In this document: positions 58,103 to 64,000 of the stretch, piece after piece
How positions within the stretch are numbered: position 1 is the first letter of the stretch
Layout of the letters: every line of letters starts with the position of its first letter
Origin: Cymbidium sinense
Lineage: Eukaryota; Streptophyta; Magnoliopsida; Asparagales; Orchidaceae
DNA length: 64,000 nucleotides
NCBI GenBank assembly: GCA_021442155.1
Contig: CM038214.1
Coordinates: 139,476,040-139,540,039 of the forward strand
Reading direction: 5' to 3'
Program-made: the position numbers and the translations under genes
Notes under the pieces: model-generated
What the model saw: only the letters and a program-made list of their open reading frames with translations
The model's database searches: none
Told to the model about the DNA's origin: nothing

Positions 58103-59769
58103 TAGGGTTTATATTTAGGTTTAAGTTTATAAGCTTTAAGGGTTTAGGTTTATTTTTAAATTTATTTAGTTACATTAAGTTTAGGTTTCGGGTTTAAAGT
58201 TAGGGTTTAGGGTTTAGGGTTCAGGGTTTTTTAGGGTTTAGGGTTTAGGAGAAGGTTTAAGGTTTAAAGTTTAGGATTTAGGGTTGTAGGTTTAGGATTT
58301 AGGGTTTAGGTTTTGGGGTTTAGGGTTCTAGTTTTCTTTTTTTTTTAAATTAAGTAAACCGATAGATTTATGCATATTTAGTTTATTTAGTATATTATTT
58401 ATTTATTTTTGTTCATTTTATTTTTTATTTATATTGAGTTTAGTTTATTTAATTTAGTTTTATTTATTTTAGTTTAGGTTCTTTTATTTTAGTTTATTTT
58501 TTAGGTTTAGGTTTAAGTTTAGGCTTATTTTTTAGTTGAGTTTTATTTTTAATTTATTTTTAAGGTTTAGGTTTTATTTTTTATTTTTAGGTTCAGGTTT
58601 AGGTTTTTATTTTATTTTTTTAGGTTTTAGTTTTTAGGTTTTAGGTTTTATTTTATTTATATATTAAAACTAAATATTAAATTAAATTAAAACCTAAACT
58701 GAAACTAAACTAAACCATAAAATAATATAAAATAAATAAAAACTAAAATAAAATAAATAAAACCTAAACTAAACTAAAAAATAAATCTAAGAATTAGAAA
58801 CCTAAATCAATAAAAATTAAGAAATAAAGATAAAATAAATAAAATAAAATAAAAAAACTATATAAAATCAAACATAAAAATAAACCTAAAATAAAAAAAA
58901 ATAAAATAAAAATAAAATAAACTTAAAAAAAAAAAAAAACTAAACCTAAAATAAAAAAAATAATAAACTTAAACTAAAATAAACTAAAGTAAAATAAATA
59001 AAACCTAAACCTAAACCTTAACTAAATATATAATAAATTAAACTAAAAATAAACCTAAATAAAACTACATAAAAACATAAATTAAACCTAAAAGTAAAAC
59101 ATAAAATAAATTAAAAAATGAAACCTAAACTAAAAAAAATCTAATCTAAAGTAAAATAAAAGAAACCTCTAAAATAAAATAAAATAAACTTAAACCTAAG
59201 CTAAATAAATACTAAACCCAAACCTAAAGTAAATAAAATAAACTAAACTAAAAATAAAAATGAACCAAAACTAGAAAGTAAATCCTAAAATAAAAATCTA
59301 AAACTTAGAGGTTTAAGGTTTAGGGTTTAGGGTTTAGGGTTTTAGGGTTTAGGGTTTTAGGGTTTAGGACTTAGCGTTACGGTTTAGGGTTTATGATTTA
59401 CGGTTTAGTGTTTAGGCTTTAAGGTTTAGGGTTTTTAGGGTTTAGGGTTTAGGGTTTTTTTTAAATTAAGTAAATTAGTAAGTTTTCATATATTTTTTAT
59501 TTTATTTTTAATTTTTTTATAGTTTATTTATTTATTTTAATTTAGTTTTTTATTATTTTTTAGTATAAGGGAGGATTTAAGGTTTGGGGTTTAGGGTTTA
59601 GGGTTTGGGTTGGGTTAGGGTTTAGGTTTTAGGATTTAGGGTTTAGGATTTAAGGTTTTAGAGTTTAGGGTTTAGGGTTTAGGGTTTAGGGTTTTTAGGG
59701 TTAAGGGTTAAGGGTTTATGTTTTAGGTTTGGGGTTTAGGTTTTAATTTAGGGTTTTTAATTTTTTTTT
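58103..59769 (-). repeat. Composite satellite with an inverted A-rich block
   Basis: Telomere-like 58,340-58,103, box 58,365-58,347 and A-rich DNA 58,665-58,366 are in TTTAGGG orientation. From about 58,665 to 59,305 the A-rich repeat is in the opposite (CCTAAA) orientation. TTTAGGG orientation resumes at 59,305-59,460; box 59,482-59,463; A-rich to 59,570; telomere-like 59,575-59,769. Confidence 0.85.
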
Positions 59770-60191
59770 AATAGAGAATGAATTCATATTCAACATTTCT
59801 TCTTCTCGATTTTATCAACCAAGTTTAAGTTTTCTACGAAGCAACATAGATAAAACATGATCACACATAAAATAAATCAAAAACCCTAGTTAACTAGAAC
59901 CGTCTCTATTTTAAAAACATAGTTCCAAAAGCAGCAAATCAGATCAGACGTTCTTCAATTTGTCCAGTTGCCATCAGAACCACCCCGACCTCTGAGTTGC
60001 AAGATTCACCATCATATCCCCGATCTCTCCCTACAAAACCTGTTACTCTCCTCCCACATCTGCTTGATGACTACCTCCACGCCAACACCTCACATTCCCA
60101 GTAACCATTATAACAACTCCGCGTGCCTTCTCTACGTGATCTAGTGAGCGGTTGATGGATGTTATTTCTATCAAAGTTCTGCACATTCTTA
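59770..60191 (-). pseudogene. GRP retro-fragment, copy 12 (outermost on the right)
   Basis: Minus-strand fragment with the common ends (opening AAGAATGTGCAGAACTTTGA). The glycine-rich part is the most diverged of all copies, with only scattered GGTAGTCATC and GTGGGAGGAG words. The coding end (GGTGGTTCTGATGGCAACTG) and the 3' UTR are clear. Confidence 0.8.
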
Positions 60192-61820
60192 GGGTTTAGT
60201 TTTAGGTTTAGGTTTATTAAGTTTTAGGGTTTAAGTTTTTTATAATTTATTTAGTAACTTTAAGTTTCGGTTTAGGGTACGTGGTTTAAGGTTTAGGGTT
60301 TAGGGTTTATGCTTTTATGGTTTAGGCTTTAGGGTTCAAGGGTTTTTTAGGTTTTATGATTTAGGGTTTTGGTTGGTTTAGGGTTTAGGATTTAGGTATG
60401 ATTTTTTTAAAAAAAGTTAAATAAACCGGTAGGTTTAGGTTTATTTAGTTTATTTTATATTTATTTTAGTTTATGTTATTTTTTATTTTTATTTAGGTTT
60501 ATTTTTTTTATTTATTTTAGATTTATTTTTATATTTGGTTATTTTTTAGGTTGAGGTTTAGGTTTAGGTTTATTTTTTTAGTTTAGATTTATTTTTATTT
60601 TATTTTTTTTAGGTTTAGGTTTTTATTTTAAGTTTATCTTTAGGTTTTGTTTTTTAGTTAGGTGTTAAAATTATTTTTAGTTTATTTTATTTTATTTTAT
60701 TAAAGCTTAGGTTTAGGTTTAGGTTTAGTTTTTATTTATTTAGTTTAAGTTTAGGTTTATTTATATTTATTTTAAGTTTTTTTTTTTAGTTTAGTTTAAG
60801 TTTTATTTTTTTATTATTTTTTAGGTTTTTTTTTAGGTTTATTGTTTAGGTTTAGGTATTTATTTATTTTTAATTTATTATTTTATTTTAGGTTTAGTTT
60901 TATTTTATTTAGGTTTTTATTTTTTAGTTTAGTTTAGGTTTTATTTATTTTTTAGTTTAGTTTTTAGTTTTATTTTATTTACTTTTTTTTAGGTTTTTTA
61001 GTTTAGGTTTAGGTATTATGTTTTTTATTTTATTTTATTTTGGTTTAGATATTTTTTTGAATTTTTAGATTTAGTTTAGGTTTAGATTTTTTTAGGTTTA
61101 GGTTTTGGGTATAGGTTTAGTTGCTTTAGGGTTTAGGTTTATGGTTTAGGATTAGGGTTTAGGGTTTAACTTAGGGTTTAGTTAGTTTAGGGTTTGGGTT
61201 TAAGTTTTAAATAAACTTTAGTGTTTAGGGTTTTGGTTTAGGGTTTTGGGTTTAGTGTTTGTTTAGGGTTTCAGGTTTAGGTTTAGGGTTTAGGGTTTAG
61301 GTTAGGGTTTTATATATATTTTTTTATATCTTTATTTTATTTTTTTAAATTAAATAAATTAGTTAGTTTATTTTATTTATTTATTATTTTATTTAGTTTT
61401 TTTTTTTTATTTTATTTTTTTTTTTTATTTTATGTTTATTTATTTTAGTTTAGGTTTTTCTTTTACTTTATTTTTAGGTTTAGGTTTATTTTGTAGTTTA
61501 GTTTTATTTTATTATATTTTTTTTAAGTTTAGGTTTATTTTTTAGGTTTAGGTTTAGGTTTTTAGGTTTAGCTTTTAGGTTTTTTTTAGGTTTATTTTAG
61601 GTTTTATTTTTTTAGTTTAGGTTTAGGTTTATTTTTTTTTTTATTTTTATTTAGGGTTTAGGTTTAGGTTTAGGTTTAGGTTTATTTATTTTAGTTTAGG
61701 TTTAGGTTTATTTTATTTTGTTTATTTTAGGTTTTTATTTTTTTAATTTAGGGTTTATGTTTTATTTATTATCTATTTTAGGTTTTATTTTTTTGTTTAT
61801 GTTTAGGTTTAGGTTTTTTT
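60192..61820 (-). repeat. Composite satellite, outer part of the right array
   Basis: Minus-strand reading: A-rich 61,820-61,369, box 61,368-61,347, telomere-like 61,320-61,130, long A-rich 61,080-60,434, well-kept box 60,433-60,409, telomere-like 60,400-60,192. The array ends near 61,820. Confidence 0.87.
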
Positions 61821-62109
61821 TACTTTGCATTCATGATGAATACTCTTGCTAACGGCCAACCCCCTATTGAATGTTGGCATCTGAGCTATCTAGAGTTCTG
61901 GTTGACCAATATCGATCCATTATGAGTCTAAGAAGAGGATCAACATCTCCAAACTCAAAAAAGGATGATGTTGAGAGGATGAGAGGAATGAATGTAAATG
62001 TATGTTTTTGTGAAGATTTTGTTTATTTAATCATGTGAGATCTTTCAAATAGAAAAATGATGGGAAAATCAATGTTAAAGAATCTAATTATCTTTATGTC
62101 TTATGTAAA
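61821..62109. other. Unassigned 290-bp stretch
   Basis: Balanced composition, no open frame of note, and no match that I can see to other parts of the window. It lies between the satellite edge and the LTR-derived DNA. It could be an LTR part absent from the other copies. Confidence 0.4.
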
Positions 62110-64000
62110 CATAATAATGATGTGTGTATATAAATCTTTAAATTATTTATTTATATTTAGTTATGAGTTGTTTTTATAGAAACATTATTTTTATCCTAAG
62201 ATCTTTACAAATTCACACATTAAAGCATCAATCATTTAAGAAACTATAAAAGCATGCCATCCTAATGCACAATGTAAACATAACATCAAACAATATAAAC
62301 TATAAAATCAAAGAAAAAACTAGAGAAAAGATTGGTTGGGTCTACCCTATAATATGGAATATGAAAGAATAATTATAATTATATTAAATTCTATGGAGGT
62401 CTTCTTTCTTCATATCTCCATTTCGAATTTAGTTCCTTCTTTGATTTGGATGGTGGTTGCTTCAAAGGCATCACAAGGCACCCCAGGACAAAGCCTTCTG
62501 GCCATTGTTCATCCTAATCTCTCATAGCACTAGTCCTAATTCCTATTGCAAAAATCACATTTATGTGGAAAAATTAAATCTAACAACCTACAAAATATAG
62601 GTTAGCTAAATATACATATAATCCTAAGCATTTGTATTTACAATTTGGACACACCTACACAGGTAACTAAGCCCACCTATCCTAACTTAGATTATGCTTT
62701 AAGATTTAAGCAACCTAAGAAAAGAGCATTCACATTTATTTTTAAGCATCCCTTAAGCATAATCTTCTACAAAAAATATGATTAAGCTAATATTGGCATA
62801 TCATGCGCTCTGAGCATACATCCTAACATCCAATCTAAAATAATACATCATAAAACAAAACATGCATCACATCACCATCTAACTTAGAGCTAGAAGTGGT
62901 GACTTAATTCTAATGTGTATTATGGCTTGTGTGGTAAGTCTTGTTATTAGTGTTGTATATTTAAAGTGTAGAAGGATTCAATTTAACATGAAAGGTTAAT
63001 TTCACTTGAAGTAGTTAAATTGATTATTTGAGAATTTTAATTTGTGTTGTCTTTTTTCATTTGATTTCACTTAGCAACAAAGTGTTATAAAGAGAGGAAA
63101 AGAGGCGATTGCCCTCTTTCATCCCTACCTTAAGTCACTTACTAAAGTATATTAATTAGATTTAGTTCTCTTTAGTGAATAGCTTATTAAATGATTTAAT
63201 TAATCCTAAGTTTAGGTTCACATTAAATAATCCTATTCAAAATGAAAGGCATCTTAAGATTAATTTAATTCAATTATTACCACATGACATATATTAAATC
63301 ATTTTTTCCATCACATGTAACATGCATATGATTTAATCCTAAGTGTATCTATACATGCAATATATTTTAACTTAAATGATCAATGTATGTGTATGTTTAG
63401 AATTTATATTCCATTTGATTGAATTATTTAAACATATTAATTTAAAACTTTATCCAAATTCTTAAACAAAAGGACGTAAGAATGAACTTAAATAGGCATG
63501 TGTCGTTGTTAAACTAGGGAAGTGAGGTAATCAAATGACCTCCTTGGAGCTAGCTAAAATCTCATATTCTTGGGATGTCCAGATTATATACCCATTTGCA
63601 TTCAAACATATGTAAATTCATATACATGACATAAGAAGTAAGCTCCAAATCATATGGCTAATTAATTCAACCACTTAGTCAATTATGAATGCATGAAATT
63701 TTAATGTAAAATGGTATTTTCATTCACTAATCACATATACATATACATGTACAAAAATATAGGAAAGTATGTGTTGTTCTTAAATCAGGGAAGTGAGGTA
63801 ATCAAATGACCTCCTTAGGGTTAACTAAAGCCTCGTATTCCTGGGATGTCCAGACTATATACTTGCTTTTTGTGGACACACATGGATGTATACATAAATG
63901 AGGGAAAGAAAATCACACAAAGATTGTATATTTTTTTATTGAATCATTTATTTATATGAATTAAAGCTCTATCCAAATTCTAAAGTTGAAATACATAAGA
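62110..64000 (-). mobile_element. LTR-derived segment, same orientation as 40,714-47,965, runs off the window
   Basis: 62,150-62,900 matches about 41,930-42,680 directly (shared words such as TAAACATAACATCAAA-like and CACATAAA-type blocks, and the TAGCTAAACACACCATATAA/TAGCTAAATATACATATAAT pair). From 63,420 to the end a ~260-270 bp unit repeats, with AATCAAATGACCTCCTT at about 63,530 and 63,800; the same block occurs inverted at 35,568-35,622. The frame 62,336-62,527 is not a known protein. Confidence 0.65.

Noticed and set aside
59310..59460. A working telomere or chromosome end in the array
   Set aside because: Even the best tracts (also 7,590-7,660) are short and full of variant 7-mers, interspersed with A-rich DNA and flanked by other sequence on both sides.
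62336..62527. 63-codon plus-strand frame near the right end
   Set aside because: It lies in LTR-derived DNA with a partner at about 42,150-42,330 that does not keep the frame.

Overview
The window is nuclear DNA of a land plant, most likely a seed plant; I cannot name the species. The evidence is thousands of bases of Arabidopsis-type telomere motif (CCCTAAA/TTTAGGG) in degenerate form, LINEs with a DUF4283-like domain and a CCHC zinc knuckle, Ty3/gypsy elements with a second RNase H domain (Tat/Ogre lineage), and fragments of a class IV glycine-rich RNA-binding protein (GRP) gene. Base composition is strongly A+T-rich. I see no intact host gene, tRNA or rRNA gene. Every coding stretch is a broken mobile element or a gene fragment carried inside a satellite.

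Layout. 1-23,192: a composite satellite in CCCTAAA orientation. It alternates an A-rich subrepeat (CCTAAA-ATAAAA type), a conserved boundary box (core CCTACCAGTTTACTTAAT), telomere-like tracts and, in some units, a ~330-460 bp GRP fragment. It is interrupted by LINE copy A (3,930-6,755), an LTR fragment (6,756-7,385) and a gypsy pol fragment (13,941-16,520). 23,193-24,590: an AT-rich array. 24,591-30,313: a decayed minus-strand gypsy element (3' tandem repeats, integrase, two RNase H domains, RT, protease-end region). 30,350-36,289: LTR-like AT-rich DNA, inverted relative to 40,714-47,965 and apparently inserted in the protease region. 36,290-36,795: the matching pre-protease fragment. 36,796-37,149: a short satellite piece. 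37,150-40,713: LINE copy B, cut off in its RT domain by the long LTR-like segment 40,714-47,965. 47,966-52,040: gypsy 3' tandem repeats and integrase (minus strand). 52,143-52,665: a second LTR end. 52,666-61,820: the same composite satellite, now in TTTAGGG orientation, with seven more GRP fragments. 62,110-64,000: another LTR-derived stretch.

The main observation is the GRP fragment. Twelve substantial copies and two 3'-tip copies share the same 3' end (followed by an A run), and the full-length ones share one 5' truncation point (11 of the 12 substantial copies). All have their sense strand on the CCCTAAA strand, even though the array itself flips between the two sides of the window. This looks like one 5'-truncated, polyadenylated mRNA copy that entered telomere-like DNA once and was then amplified as part of the satellite. 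Two LINE copies also begin directly against telomere-like repeats at about the same LINE position.

All domain calls come from reading translations by eye. No search was run, and boundaries are good to roughly 10-50 bp unless a motif position is given.
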